This document shows, one piece after another, positions 25,201 to 36,007 of a stretch of 64,000 nt of DNA. The position numbers and the translations under genes are program-made. Origin of the DNA: Pollenia angustigena (lineage: Eukaryota; Arthropoda; Insecta; Diptera; Polleniidae). The notes beneath the pieces are model-generated. The model saw only the letters and a program-made list of their open reading frames with translations, was not told the origin of the DNA and searched no databases. The stretch's first letter is position 1, and each line of letters starts with the position of its first letter. The DNA is taken from contig OV884060.1 of assembly GCA_930367215.1 (NCBI GenBank), positions 212,787,253 to 212,851,252 of the forward strand, in the 5' to 3' direction.

Positions 25201-26740
25201 CAACATTTCCATATAGTGTGTTGCTAGTAACATTCCCTATTTTTCCAAAATGGTCACTAATCTTCTCCAGAAATTTCCGTAAAAAACGAGATTTTTCAAA
25301 TCTGAATTTCTGAAATTCCAAAATTATTTCAGATATCCCACTACCAGAATCCTCTTAAGGACTCTCTTCTTCCCCATTCCTATATGGTGTCATATTAGTA
25401 ACTATCACCATTTCTCCAAATTGTCCAATGTCCATAAAGTCCACTTTTAACATTTTTCAAAATAGCACTTTTTTAAAATTCAATTTTCTGAATTTCCATA
25501 ATTATTCCAGATATACCACTACTACGGTCCTAAAGAGGACCCCTTGGAGCAACATTTCCATATAGAGTGTTGCTAGTAACATTCCCTATTTTTCCAAAAT
25601 GATCACTAATCTTCTCCAGAAATTTCCGTAAAAAACGAGATTTTTCAAATCTGAATTTCTGAAATTCCAAAATTATTTCAGATATCCCACTACCAGAATC
25701 CTCTTTAGGACTCTCTTCTTCCCCATTCCTATATGGTGTCATATTAGTAACTATCACCATTTCTCCAAATTGTCCAATGTCCATAAAGTCCACTTTTAAC
25801 ATTTTTCAAAATAGCACTTTTTTAAAATTCAATTTTCTGAATTTCCATAATTATTCCAGATATACCACTACTACGGTCCTAAAGAGGACCCCTTGGAGCA
25901 ACATTTCCATATAGTGTGTTGCTAGTAACATTCCCTATTTTTCCAAAATAGTCACTAATTTTCTCCAGAAATTTCCGTAAAAAACGAAATTTTTCAAATC
26001 TGAATTTCTGAAATTCCAAAATTATTTCAGATATCCCACTACCAGAATCCTCTTTAGGACTCTCTTCTTCCCCATTCCTATATGGTGTCATATTAGTAAC
26101 TATCACCATTTCTCCAAATTGTCCAATGTCCATAAAGTCCACTTTTAACATTTTTCAAAATAGCACTTTTTTAAAATTCAATTTTCTGAATTTCCATAAT
26201 TATTCCAGATATACCACTACTACGGTCCTAAAGAGGACCCCTTGGAGCAACATTTCCATATAGTGTGTTGCTAGTAACATTCCCTATTTTTCCAAAATGG
26301 TCACTAATCTTCTCCAGAAATTTCCGTAAAAAACGAGATTTTTCAAATCTGAATTTCTGAAATTCCAAAATTATTTCAGATATCCCACTACCAGAATCCT
26401 CTTAAGGACTCTCTTCTTCCCCATTCCTATGTGGTGTCATATTAGTAACTATCACCATTTCTCCAAAATGTCCAATGTCCCTAAAGTCCACTTTTAACAT
26501 TTTTCAAAATAGCACTTTTTTAAAATTCAATTTTCTGAATTTCCATAATTATTCCAGATATACCACTACTACGGTCCTAAAGAGGACCCCTTGGAGCAAC
26601 ATTTCCATATAGTGTGTTGCTAATAACATTCCCTATTTTTCCAAAATGGTCACTAATCTTCTCCAGAAATTTCCGTAAAAAACGAGATTTTTCAAATCTG
26701 AATTTCTGAAATTCCAAAATTATTTCAGATATCCCACTAC
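19201..26740 (-). repeat. 349-bp tandem array, right arm of FB-1
   Basis: About 21 units in reverse orientation. Some keep the 90-codon frame open ('tcctctttagg' on the plus strand), for example 19250-19522, 20645-20917, 22041-22313, 23785-24057, 24134-24406, 25530-25802 and 25879-26151. Others have the 'tcctcttaagg' stop variant. Units at 23785/24134 recur as 25530/25879, a spacing of 1,745 bp, exactly five units, including rare variants such as 'cgaaatttttc'. This is a five-unit higher-order repeat. The reversal joint at about 19195-19215 lies in 'gaaattttcaatttctg', a short complementary patch. Confidence 0.9.
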
Positions 26741-26924
26741 CTGAATCCTATAAAGATCTATATTCCTATGTGCAACCTGTTCCATTGACCTAAAAATCGT
26801 CCTAAATACACTTTTTTCTATTACAGTAGCACTGTTAAGTACAATGTTAACTGAAAATAGTTGCTGTTAAGAAATTGTGGTGGATGTCTCCACTAGTTAA
26901 ATACGTATTTATCTTCACACACAT
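26741..26924 (-). repeat. 184-bp foldback terminus (FB-1, right)
   Basis: This is the reverse complement of the left terminus, ending 'cttcacacacat' at 26924. The next nine bases, 'ttattccct', do not match the left flank, as expected if FB-1 no longer has its own original left target copy. Confidence 0.9.
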
Positions 26925-27640
26925 TTATTCCCTACAGATAATATTGGACTACGTGGTCCATTGTGGCTTAAATGGACTATTTACAACATGGTCCAATGTA
27001 CTGCAGTATGGACCATGTTATAAGAAATTTACATGCAGTGCTGCCAACAACTGCATGATGGATACTTGTCTATAGTTTACAGTATAACACATTGGTAGCC
27101 CTGATGGTGTCCATTATTAATTGTTTATTTAAAAGTGAAAGTTTGTGAAATTTATGGGAAAAAGGTAAAAAAAATTAAAAATACCAAGTAAATATATTTA
27201 ATAGTAGCCATAACAGACTACAGTACACATTATAAAAGGCGGTTAGTAAAAAATTATAAAGAAAAATGCTTAAACTACCCCTTAAGTGTACTCCATACTG
27301 TAGTAACATGGAGTACTTTTAAAACTAACCCACTTCAGTACTCCATGGAGTAGTTTAGGGACTACTTCGGTGGGTTATATGGTCCCCTCCTAGGACATCG
27401 TAATGTTAAATGGACCACCTTTTACTCATTTATTTGGAGTAGTTTTGGAGTACTCCTACTCCTTTATGGACTACTCTTTACATGTATGTATTGACTAGTC
27501 TCGTTATCTGCAGGATTCGACTGCTGTCGAAAATCGAATTATGTTATTAATAGACAAATAAAAAATGATGTCAAGGTCGGCATGTAAAGTACTGAAAACA
27601 TTCGTTTTTAATGTCAAATAAAAAAGAAATTATATAAAAA
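26925..27640. repeat. Palindrome-rich block with 'ggagtac/ggactac' motifs
   Basis: Short palindromes cluster here: 'acatggtcc' and 'ggaccatgt' around 26987-27019, 'cagtactccatggagtag' near 27333, and several 'tggagtag', 'ggactact' and 'tactcct' boxes to about 27480. Such clusters resemble subterminal binding sites of a DNA transposon, but I could not define two ends. The 66-codon frame at 26875-27075 starts in the foldback terminus and is not a gene. Confidence 0.45.
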
Positions 27641-27723
27641 ACTATAATTTCAAAAGATTTTGTTATTCGTGCTTAATTCCCAGTTTTTATTCTTGATAAA
27701 AACACTTGAAATTTATTGTTGAT

Positions 27724-27789
27724 GGGATAAGCTATTCCTATGCGCATTTCACTGGTTGCTTAGGCCAGATCATCAGGAAACTTCATCCC
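27724..27789 (-). ncRNA. Hammerhead ribozyme motif, copy A
   Basis: Minus strand: stem I strand GGGAUGAAGUUUC, core CUGAUGA (27770-27776), stem II UCUGG/CCAGU with loop CCUAAGCAA, core GAAA (27747-27750), stem III AUGC/GCAU without a loop, U-A before the cut, then GGAAUAGCUUAUCCC closing stem I (GGGAU with AUCCC). The predicted cut is between 27739 and 27738. Four stem II pairs form; the pair next to CUGAUGA is U-U. A loop-less stem III is known in hammerheads of Penelope-like elements and retrozymes, which work best as dimers. Confidence 0.75.
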
Positions 27790-27984
27790 TAAAAATTTTA
27801 GAAAAACTAAAGATATTAAACCAAATAAAACTGTTAAACGTATAAGAATTATAAGCAACAGTTCTACTTGTACATATCAAAGTTTAAACAAAACACATCA
27901 ACAATAAACAGTGGGTTTATCTCATCTTACATTCCCCACTCCAACTACTTGGTTTTATATCTTTAGTTTTTCTAAAACCTTTAT

Positions 27985-28048
27985 GGATGAAGTTTCCTGA
28001 TGATCTCGCCTAAGCAACCAGTGAAATGCCCATAGCAATAGCTTATCC
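27985..28048 (+). ncRNA. Hammerhead ribozyme motif, copy B (degenerate)
   Basis: Core CUGAUGA (27997-28003) and GAAA are intact and GGAU pairs with AUCC in stem I. Stem II has UCUCG against CCAGU and stem III has AUGC against CCAU, so both stems are damaged. It is in inverted orientation to copy A. Confidence 0.6.
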
Positions 28049-28522
28049 CATCAACAATAAATTTCAATTGTTTTTATCAAGAATAAAAACTGGGAATTAA
28101 GCACGAATAACAAAATCTTTTGAAATTAAAATTTTGTATTCCCAAAAATTGAAATTACTTTTTGATAAAAAACTATATTTAAAATTGAAATAAAATTAAA
28201 ATAACTTTAATAATATAGTTGCATGTGCCCGTGCATAAAACTGAATTGGCAAATTGGTTTTGTTTTCGTTGTTTCCTTACGAAGACAATGGAATGAAGCG
28301 GTTTGTTTTTTAATTTTGTTTTTCTTATAACCCACTTACAACTACAATTCGAGCCGGAAAGAACCCAACCAATTGTAGGGGGTTGTAAGAAAAGATAAAC
28401 TAACTTTTTATTGTTGTTTGTTTAAGCTTGGATATTGTTACAAGTAAGACTTTGAGTGTTTATAATTCTTATTCCCTTTAGGGTTTTATTTGTATAATAT
28501 TTTTAGCTTTTCTAAAATCTTT

Positions 28523-28586
28523 GGAAAAGGTTTCCTGATGATCTGGCCTAAGCAACCAGTGAAATGCGCATAGAAGCTAGCTTTCC
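28523..28586 (+). ncRNA. Hammerhead ribozyme motif, copy C
   Basis: Stem I: GGAAA pairs with UUUCC and GGUUUC pairs with GAAGCU, with an internal loop. Core CUGAUGA is at 28535-28541, stem II UCUGG/CCAGU (four pairs), GAAA at 28561-28564, stem III AUGC/GCAU. The predicted cut follows A28572. Against copy A, the outer stem I pairs changed together (GGGAU/AUCCC to GGAAA/UUUCC), which supports the fold. Confidence 0.78.
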
Positions 28587-29012
28587 CTCAACAATAAATT
28601 TCAGTGTATTTATCAAATATGAAAAATTGGGAATTTAGCACGTCATACAAAAATCTTAATAATAAATTTTGTATTCCCGTAAATAACTTTGATAATTACT
28701 TGCATGTGCCCGTGCAGAAAACTGAATTGCCAAATTGTTTTTTTTTTTTTTTTTTGTTGTTTTCTTGCTAAGACAATAGAATGAAACAATTTGATTTTTA
28801 ATTTTGTTTTTTTCTTTTTACCCACTTACAACTACAATTCGAGTCGGAAAGAACCCAACCAATTGTAGGGGGATGTAAGAAAAAACTCACTGTTTATTGT
28901 TGGTGTTTTGTTTAAGCTTTGATATTGTTACAAGTAAGACTTTGAGTGTTTAAAATTCTTATTCCCTTTAGGGTTTTTTTTGTTTAATATTTTTGGGTTT
29001 TCTAAAATCTTT

Positions 29013-29076
29013 GGAAAAGGTTTCCTGATGAGCTTGTCTAAGCAACCAGTGAAATGCGCATAGAAGTAAGCTTTCC
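29013..29076 (+). ncRNA. Hammerhead ribozyme motif, copy D
   Basis: Same stem I and stem III as copy C. Core CUGAUGA is at 29025-29031, GAAA at 29051-29054, and the predicted cut follows A29062. Stem II reads GCUUG against CCAGU, with one mismatch, so it is weaker than in copy C. Confidence 0.7.
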
Positions 29077-29233
29077 CTTAACAGTAAATTTCAGTGTATT
29101 TATCAAATATGAAAAACTGAGAATTTAGCACGTCATACGGAAATCGTATTAATAATAAACTTTGTATTCCCGAAAATAACTTTGATAAAATTGATATTTA
29201 AATATCATTGGTGAAATAGCCCCTTAGAAGAGG

Positions 29234-29404
29234 GCCTGTTCTGAAAATCACTTGATTTCAAGTCACATGTGCCTTTTAAAATCAGACGTGTGATATTGTG
29301 GTGTTCCGTTTGTGTGTTTTTCGGTTTGATTTAAAATTGCCAAAAGCACACCGAAAAATGCAAAGACGGTGTGATTTTAAGAGCACGTGATTTTCAGAAC
29401 AGGC
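29234..29404. mobile_element. Small MITE with 18-bp terminal inverted repeats
   Basis: Left end 'gcctgttctgaaaatcac', right end its exact reverse complement. The 171-bp body is non-coding. I found no clear target duplication, so the superfamily is open. Confidence 0.75.
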
Positions 29405-31466
29405 TTGTACATTAGTCCCAAAAGGCACACAGACTGTTCCTGTAAGTTTATTATATAAAAATCCTATAATGTCCAGCTTGTCTTGTCACTATTCATATCA
29501 AATTGTTCACTTTACATAATAATTGTGACAAGGGCCATAAGTCGAGAATGTACTATAAATAACCTGTGCCAAAAGATTTTTTTTTTTTTTTTCAATTAAA
29601 ATTTTTTATATTTCATAATTTCCTAAGGGAACATTTTATGTTAATAGGAAATTAAATGCTTGGCGTTCAATGCGACCGCAAAGGTCACACTAACCTAAAA
29701 CCACTACTGTGTTATATGAGTTGTAATAAAAGTTATCATATTGTTAAAATAATAATGTTTAAAAACGATGATGAAAATCATTATTCCAGAAAATTTATAC
29801 ATATTTAAAATTAAACATATATTTGAATAAATTATACAAAAAAAAAAAAAAAAAAAAATACTGGTTGATAAACTTGATTTATGTTTGGCGTAGAAATTTA
29901 TTAAAATATTTAAACAAAAAAAAACGCTTAAAATAATATTGAAATTGATGGAAAGGCATGAGTAACAACAATTAAAAAAAATAATAATAATAAAATGCAA
30001 AACTAAAAACTAAGGTCCGTCTTATTATGCCACCACCAAACACACACACACACACACACGTCAAACCAGACAAGTCAAGTCTTGGGGGCAAAAAATGCTT
30101 AAACGCTTTTTAATTAATTTTATGGTTTTGAAAAAAACTTAAAGAAAAGGTTTTTTTATACTTATTTTTAACTAAAAAAAAACATTATCAAAGTTTATTA
30201 AACAAATTTCAATGCAAATATGTTGTACAACTAATGAAATCATCATTTAAAATTAAATAAAGATGTAAATAGGAACATTTTTTAGTTGAAAACTTAATAG
30301 AAAACTGCATTCAAGTTGAGGTTTATTTATAAATATTGTAAAGACATGATCCATGGGAGAGAAATCAGATAATACTAAATTACTGAAGTTAAAAACAACA
30401 AACATTAAATAAATAAAATATAAATAAATATTTAAGTTGGTTTAAGAAAAAATAAAAAAAACATTACAAACGTCCTCAAAAGGTTGTTGTTTGCGGTTGA
30501 GTTGTGGTAACCACAATTTACGGATTTTCTCTGTCTATTTAGCAGACTGTCTACTAAAAACTTATTTTAATGCGACCGACAGACAAACAACAGATAATAT
30601 GACAAAATGTGTGTTTGGCTTGTGTGTAAACAGTTTTTATGCATTTAGTTTTTTTTTTTAATACACAAAAAAAAAATTTAACAAAAAACCTTCATACACA
30701 ATTTATTTTCATTGTTTAGTGTTTAGTGTACAATAATTAAACAATATTTATTGAAAACTCCACTACACAGAAGTAGATGGTGTTTTTAGTTTTAAATAAC
30801 AAAATGATTAATATAGTTTAAGGCCCAAACACAAAGTGCTTAAGTTGGCTTAAGCGAATGAGCAAATACATGTTAATTATATGAGGCAAACCATATTGAA
30901 CTTAAGGACACTTTTTGCTAAGTTTGGTGAAACTGTAATTTGCTTAAGCAAGATGCGAATGTTATCGCACATTCCGTACGGAATCAAATGTTTTTTTATT
31001 TTGTTTTCTTAAATACATTTGAGACTTTTTTTTAAATTTTGACAGTAGGTTAAGCAATACTATGCATATTATGGTTGACCCTTTAGAATTGTAACACATA
31101 GTTTTGTAAGTTCTCTTACAAAAGGTCATGAAAGACATTTGACAGTTGATGGCGGTCATATTGTCCGTCTTGATAGCCAGTTACCAATTATAAAGTCTGT
31201 TTTACCAAATCAACATGGATGGACTTTATTTTTATCGAACATTCTTCTTCAGCAATGGGGGTCTATTTCTGGCTGAACGGGTATGTCAACAAATAAAGTT
31301 GTTAAATTAAGGACGATACCAATTCACATGAGAGACAAGAGAATCAAAGAGCAAATAAGTCAATGTTTGGTGTTGATTTTAAGGTGGGGTGGCGGCGTTA
31401 TCGGTCCATATTTCTTTGAGAACGACGAAAAATTTCTTTTTACGATCTCCTGGGTCCAATATTAGG
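29405..31466. other. AT-rich DNA with simple repeats, no gene
   Basis: Contains an A-run at about 29837-29858, a (CA)n tract at 30038-30059 and several T- and A-runs. Short frames on both strands at 29704-30000, 30962-31159 and 31283-31465 are AT-biased and carry no motif. Nothing else could be supported. Confidence 0.5.
30038..30059. repeat. (CA)n microsatellite
   Basis: About ten consecutive CA dinucleotides, preceded by 'ccaccaccaaa'. Confidence 0.9.
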
Positions 31467-31467
31467 T

Positions 31468-31613
31468 TTTTAGCTTTCGACGATGTTAGAAAATGCCTTT
31501 GTTTAACAAAACTATGGGAAAACTTTAAAAAAAATTGCACTTTTAGCTTTCGACGATGTTAGAAAATGCCTTTGTTAAACAAAACTATGGGAAAACTTTA
31601 AAAAAAATTGCAC
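31468..31613. repeat. Tandem duplication, period 73 bp
   Basis: 'ttttagctttcgacgatgtt' starts at 31468 and again at 31541. The two copies are nearly identical, with one t/a difference in 'cctttgtt(t/a)aacaaa', and both end 'aaaaattgcac'. It looks recent; no function is evident. Confidence 0.88.
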
Positions 31614-31839
31614 TTTTCAAAGGTAGGATTAGTTCTTCTGGTGGGAACTTTTTCCTTCTTGGTCGGATTTTATTTATTTTTGAGATTCCAGCCTATGACC
31701 ATAACACATATTTCTTTCAAGTTTTATCGATCTAGGGGCCCTTAATAACAATTAAGAAGCAATATAAGCTAAAAAAAAATGTGCGGCTAGATTGGCAAAA
31801 TACCCCTATGTGCGACGTCAACGATGGATGCTATAGGAA

Positions 31840-32640
31840 GTGTAGTTTCTACAGCACAGCTCGTGTCACACTGGGCATTTCAAACTTTATCAGAAAATCA
31901 AGGTCATATTTCCGTCAAGGCGGGAATGTAAAAGAGAATTCTTACTTATGAACGCAGTATTTAAGTCGATAGCCAGGAGGCTCTGATGTCACTAGGGTCG
32001 CATAAGACAATGTCCATCCTCGTTAACTCGTTAAGTGTAAGGAAGAACTCTCCAGACTGGGCAGCCTATCTGGCATTACCTTAATCTGGGACCCTGAGCA
32101 TAGGGACCACTACGGCAATGAACAGGCAGAAAGGCCGGAAAAGACTGCAGCGGCTTGGGTGCACCAAACGCAATATCCCTGGGACCTATCAGAAGCGAAG
32201 TCTTCAGACACTATCTCGATATGGCCAAAGATAGGTGGAGAAAACTGGACGGCTGCAGAGCTACCAAGGTGTCGTGGCCCATATATACGACATAGGTCGC
32301 ATTGTGCAACTTCTTAACATCAACCGAAAGCACATCTCGAGACTAATAAACGTACTCACTGATAATTAGACAATCGTTAAGCACGTTATGAGACTCCTTT
32401 TATTTAATGCTGCCGTAGCTGCATAGAACCTGGAACTGAGGAAAAAGCATTTCATTCTGAGATATCTCGGGTGAAACTCGGCAATCTGGTGAAACATCTA
32501 CACACAACGGGCTGGCTCTAGCCACCTTAGTATTGCCCTGGAGTCATGCCTGATTCCCATTCTTGACGAGTTGTGTGGTGTCACGATCTACTCTACTTGC
32601 AGCACACCTAGACTTTGGGCGTTCTACTACGTTTGCAAAA
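31840..32640 (+). pseudogene. Non-LTR retrotransposon RNase H / 3' end remnant
   Basis: One frame reads VDSQEALMSLGSHKTMS followed by ILVNSLSVRKN, matching the RNase H segment with the conserved aspartate of I/R1/Loa-type retrotransposons. Another gives a damaged WVPGH-like motif, IWDPEHRDHYGNEQAE, where GNEQA(D) is normally conserved. A third gives VFRHYLDMAKDRWRKLDGCR followed by ATKVSWP, a typical downstream segment. The normal enzyme removes RNA from RNA/DNA hybrids during retrotransposition. At least two frameshifts and several stops show it is dead. Base composition is more GC-rich than its surroundings, as expected for a fly retrotransposon. The clade is uncertain. Confidence 0.8.
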
Positions 32641-35250
32641 TCCGTCTTAATCATAAGCCCCATAAGATTCCTAATTTATTTAATTCCTAAAATTCCCCTA
32701 AATTATTATTTATTAACCGCAAACTTTTGAATGTTCTTAGTAAATCCATTAAATAAATTTTAAAGACAATTATAAAACAAGAAAGTATTTTAATTAGCAA
32801 TAAAACTTGTTTTATTTCCTTTCGTACGTGCAAATAAAATATTGACATTAAAGAGAGATTTCAATCTTAACAAAAATTTATATTTTATTTTGTTTATTCA
32901 ATAAAATAAACAACAATGAATGCATAATACAATAAAAGTCGTTATTAAAACGCACTTGAAATGTCGCATAAAAAAAAAAACTTTTCAATTAAAAATTTAA
33001 TAAAAATTATATAAAATTGAAAAATTATTGTTAACAGATAATGATGCAATTAATTGTCATTAGTAGACGTAATGAAAAATGAAAGAAGATTTGGATTTCA
33101 TTTATTTTTTTCAGGGACAAAATTTTACATTTAATTAAAATGAGGTTAAGAAACAATAAAGATTACACAGTCCTGCGTTCAAAATCATTCTTAAAAATTT
33201 TAATATCAAACAGGTAGATAGATGTTGGTGTAGATATTACAAATTTAAGCTTCTTTTAAATTTTATACGTCACGTTTGCGAAATAACGGTATATTTATGT
33301 TTTTCGATTTATACTTCTCTCTCTGGCTTGTTCGATTGAAATAAATTATATCTAGTCCATTTGATTACAAAAATTTTAAGCCACAATAGACCGAAATCGG
33401 GTGAAAACTAAAAATCATATAATATAATGTACCGTTATATCGCAAATGTGATGTTATATGAGTCATATCAATATCGTTTCACGTTACGTTCACGACAATA
33501 ACCACAAATAATAATATGTAGTTTGAAAAAAAATTCCAAAAACTATAATTTTGTAGGCCTGTGTTATTAATAACACTGTGCTAAAATTTGACACTTAATG
33601 TTAGCGAAACTCAAAAACGGTTTAGTTTATTGAAATTACAAAAAAAAAAAAATCCGAAGTTCAAATTATCCTTAAGTAAAGTTAAACTTTTTTCTAAAAT
33701 GCGCAGTCGTTTTTTAAGAATTTTATTAAACCGCCATATTTGTATGGTTGAAATTCTAATAGATGAGTCAAATGTATGACCAACCCCAATTTATTTTTCT
33801 TCCCCATCATTTATTTCTAAAAAACCTGCCCTTTATCTCCATTCCTTAAGGGGGCTCTCATACTAAGTCTTTAAGACAGACTATAAATATCTGTGGTCAC
33901 AAGTCATTACAGCCTAAGTCTATTTTTCAATATTTTCAGTAGAGCAGTTTAAAGTTTGGAATCTTCACTGAAAATCAGGAAATGGCTTTTTTGGAAATTT
34001 TTGCTACAGATTCCAAAGAAACGAATTTCTTTACTTAGTTGTTAAAAAAATAGTTGTTTATTCTTGTAGTCAAATGATATTTAAAGTAAAGTTTTAATAA
34101 TGGAACACTTTTTATTAGGCCGGTTAAAGTCTTCTTTTAGCTATCGGTAAGTTGTGAAAACGGGCCTAAGGCTCATATGAATTGATGAATGAAAGAAAGT
34201 CAAAAAGTTTCAGTGGAGTTAGGCTATTATTCCAGATAAAATAAAAAACTTGCCTTCCTATAACAGACACAAAAATAGATTTAGACACGCCGAATACGAT
34301 GGTACTAATAACACAGTTGTATCCTAAATCGAGTTAGGCTGTTATGGGTTGTGAAGACAGATATATTGAAGAAAAAGTCCACGAGTCGCCCCTAGTGGAA
34401 TATAAGGTATACCAACCTCAGTTAGTTTTTTGTCCTTAAAATTTTCTCGAGACATACTTGCACCTTATCACCACTTCTTAGGGGGATCCCATACAAATAT
34501 TGTGGTTTAATGAAATTCCTAATGTTTCGTCTTTTGTGAATATAATCAAAAGTTGTTAACATATTTTAATCATCTATCATAACGTTATATCTCGAAAACA
34601 AGTGCTAACCTAAAAAAAAAACGGTTAGCACCATTGGATTCAGCGTAGCCGAATTATGTTTAAACGCCAGGTGCCCGGCTTGTCTGTTTTTTCAACTAGT
34701 ACGTCTAATTGTTACAATACATGAGTTACTTTAATACATAAGTTCGCAGTTAAAGTCAAATATAACAAGCACTGCTGCCTATTTAGCTATTTTCTCGTCA
34801 AATCTAACGGTTTTTACTTAAACTTTGCGGAAGAAATTGTCATTGGGATTGTGAATTGCACTTGATGATGCATTACAAAATTTTTTTCTGGTTTGATTTT
34901 CGAAAAAAAAATTAATGTTTTTAAATTTTAGCTGTTTTCTAGACATTTTTCATACTGTTAGATATCGCTATATCGGTGGAAAAAAGTTGGCAGCAGTAAT
35001 AACTAGAGATGCCAGACAAATATAAAAAAACAGAACTGGATAATGCAATAGTTTATAATTGGTTTGTATGGGAAAACATGTTAGAAACGTGTGCTTGTTT
35101 AGCATAGTTAGTCACTTATAATCTGTTTGTGGCTTAAGTTACAAATCCAAAAAAAAAAAAACAACTGCCTGAAAAACGAATCAATCACGCTCCTTTTGAC
35201 GTTTTATTTTCGAGGAATATAAATAAATGGTCTTTCTATCTAACTCAATG
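32641..35250. other. AT-rich DNA, nothing recognised
   Basis: No gene or repeat structure could be supported in this 2.6 kb. The frame at 33588-33779 is lysine-rich AT sequence without motif. Palindromic 'tgttattaataaca' occurs near 33561 and a related 'actaataacacag' near 34302. Confidence 0.45.
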
Positions 35251-35258
35251 CTTCAAAT

Positions 35259-35514
35259 CATGGTGAAATAAACAGGTGGCAGCACTACGCCAGATGACGA
35301 ACTTTTGCTGTTGCATTGTTTGTCTAGGTTTATGTGAAAGTTTTGTTTTTGTTTACAAAAAGTCTACGTTTTGTGCTGTGATTATTGTATTTTATTAAAG
35401 TTTTTGATAATTTTAATTTAAAGTATTTTTTTACGTAAACGGAGATATAATTTCCATTTTTGTTGTAATGTTGTATTTATTGTCGTAACGATGCCACCTG
35501 CTTATTTCACCATG
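35259..35514. mobile_element. P-element-like MITE
   Basis: Ends read 'catggtgaaataa(a/g)caggt' followed by 'ggca' on both strands. An 8-bp duplication 'cttcaaat' flanks it (35251-35258 and 35515-35522). The terminus resembles that of the Drosophila P element (CATGATGAAATAACATAAGG), and P elements also duplicate 8 bp. The identical flank can be read as longer (up to 14 bp) if the ends are placed three bases inward. The 256-bp body is non-coding. Confidence 0.8.
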
Positions 35515-35623
35515 CTTCAAATCATAAAGATCCCCCACCTATTTCATTGCAATATATTGTTTTGTGATGAAACAAATTTTCAGTTTAATAGAAATGGTAA
35601 CAATAAGCGGGAATCCATAAATA

Positions 35624-35829
35624 CAAGGCGAATTAATTACAGGCGGTGTCGAAACGGCATCTGATTTTGACAGTTCGAGCTCATTTGTTTTGATTTGTTA
35701 GTGTTTTGCTAAGAATGGTTGACATTTCGAGCTATAAGCACTAACAATGCAATGCAAAAAACCCAATGTTGTTTCTGTTGTTTTTGGATTGTTGTAGTTC
35801 CGACACCACCTGTAGTTGAATTCGCCTTG
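35624..35829. mobile_element. CAAGGCGAATT-ended MITE, short copy
   Basis: Left end 'caaggcgaattaattacagg' and minus-strand right end 'caaggcgaattcaactacag'. The 8-bp flanks are 'cataaata' and 'cttaaata', differing at one base. It is a relative of the adjacent element at 36008-36569, which shares the 'caaggcgaatt' end. Confidence 0.8.
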
Positions 35830-36007
35830 CTTAAATACTAAAGGGCACATTGTGGCCACGAAGATCAAGCAATTTAACGCACAGGATTATTTTCTCTGGC
35901 GTAAAATGAGAATATCAGTCTACGTGAACTAACCAGCAACTTTGTGTGATAACATTATGCACACCATTGCCAAGATTTAAGCTTAAATTAGACGTGACAT
36001 AACCATA

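Larger units (their letters stand above)
11609..26924. mobile_element. Foldback element FB-1 (left)
   Basis: Each end has a 184-bp unique terminus (11609-11792 and, inverted, 26741-26924), nearly identical to each other and to those of the second foldback element. Inside each terminus lies an array of 349-bp repeats; the two arrays face each other and meet near 19200. This is the architecture of foldback transposons: very long inverted repeats made of tandem subunits. There is no middle coding segment comparable to NOF of Drosophila FB. A pogo-like element (15852-16946) interrupts the left arm. Confidence 0.9.
27641..28145. repeat. Inverted pair of hammerhead-bearing repeat units
   Basis: The first unit (about 27641-27850) is read on the minus strand and the second (about 27960-28145) on the plus strand. 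They share 'attcccagtttttattcttg', 'attgttgatgggataagct' and the ribozyme region. The DNA between them ('aaaactgttaaacgtataag', 'cttgtacatatcaaagttt') also belongs to the unit, since it recurs at 39210-39290. No protein is encoded. Confidence 0.75.
28180..29190 (+). repeat. Two tandem hammerhead-bearing units, period 490 bp
   Basis: Landmarks recur at 490-bp spacing: 'cccacttacaactacaattc' at 28331 and 28821, 'tgatattgttacaagtaag' near 28432 and 28921, and the CUGAUGA core at 28535 and 29025. Units also contain an inverted pair, 'cttacaac' and 'gttgtaag'. The tandem layout and a hammerhead in each unit match what is known of Penelope-like element terminal repeats and of retrozymes. No reverse transcriptase or GIY-YIG frame is nearby, so the units would be non-autonomous. 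Confidence 0.75.

Noticed and set aside
27721..28050. CRISPR-like or attachment-site reading of the repeated units
   Set aside because: Units are few, long and partly inverted, with no uniform spacers; the hammerhead fold explains the conserved core.
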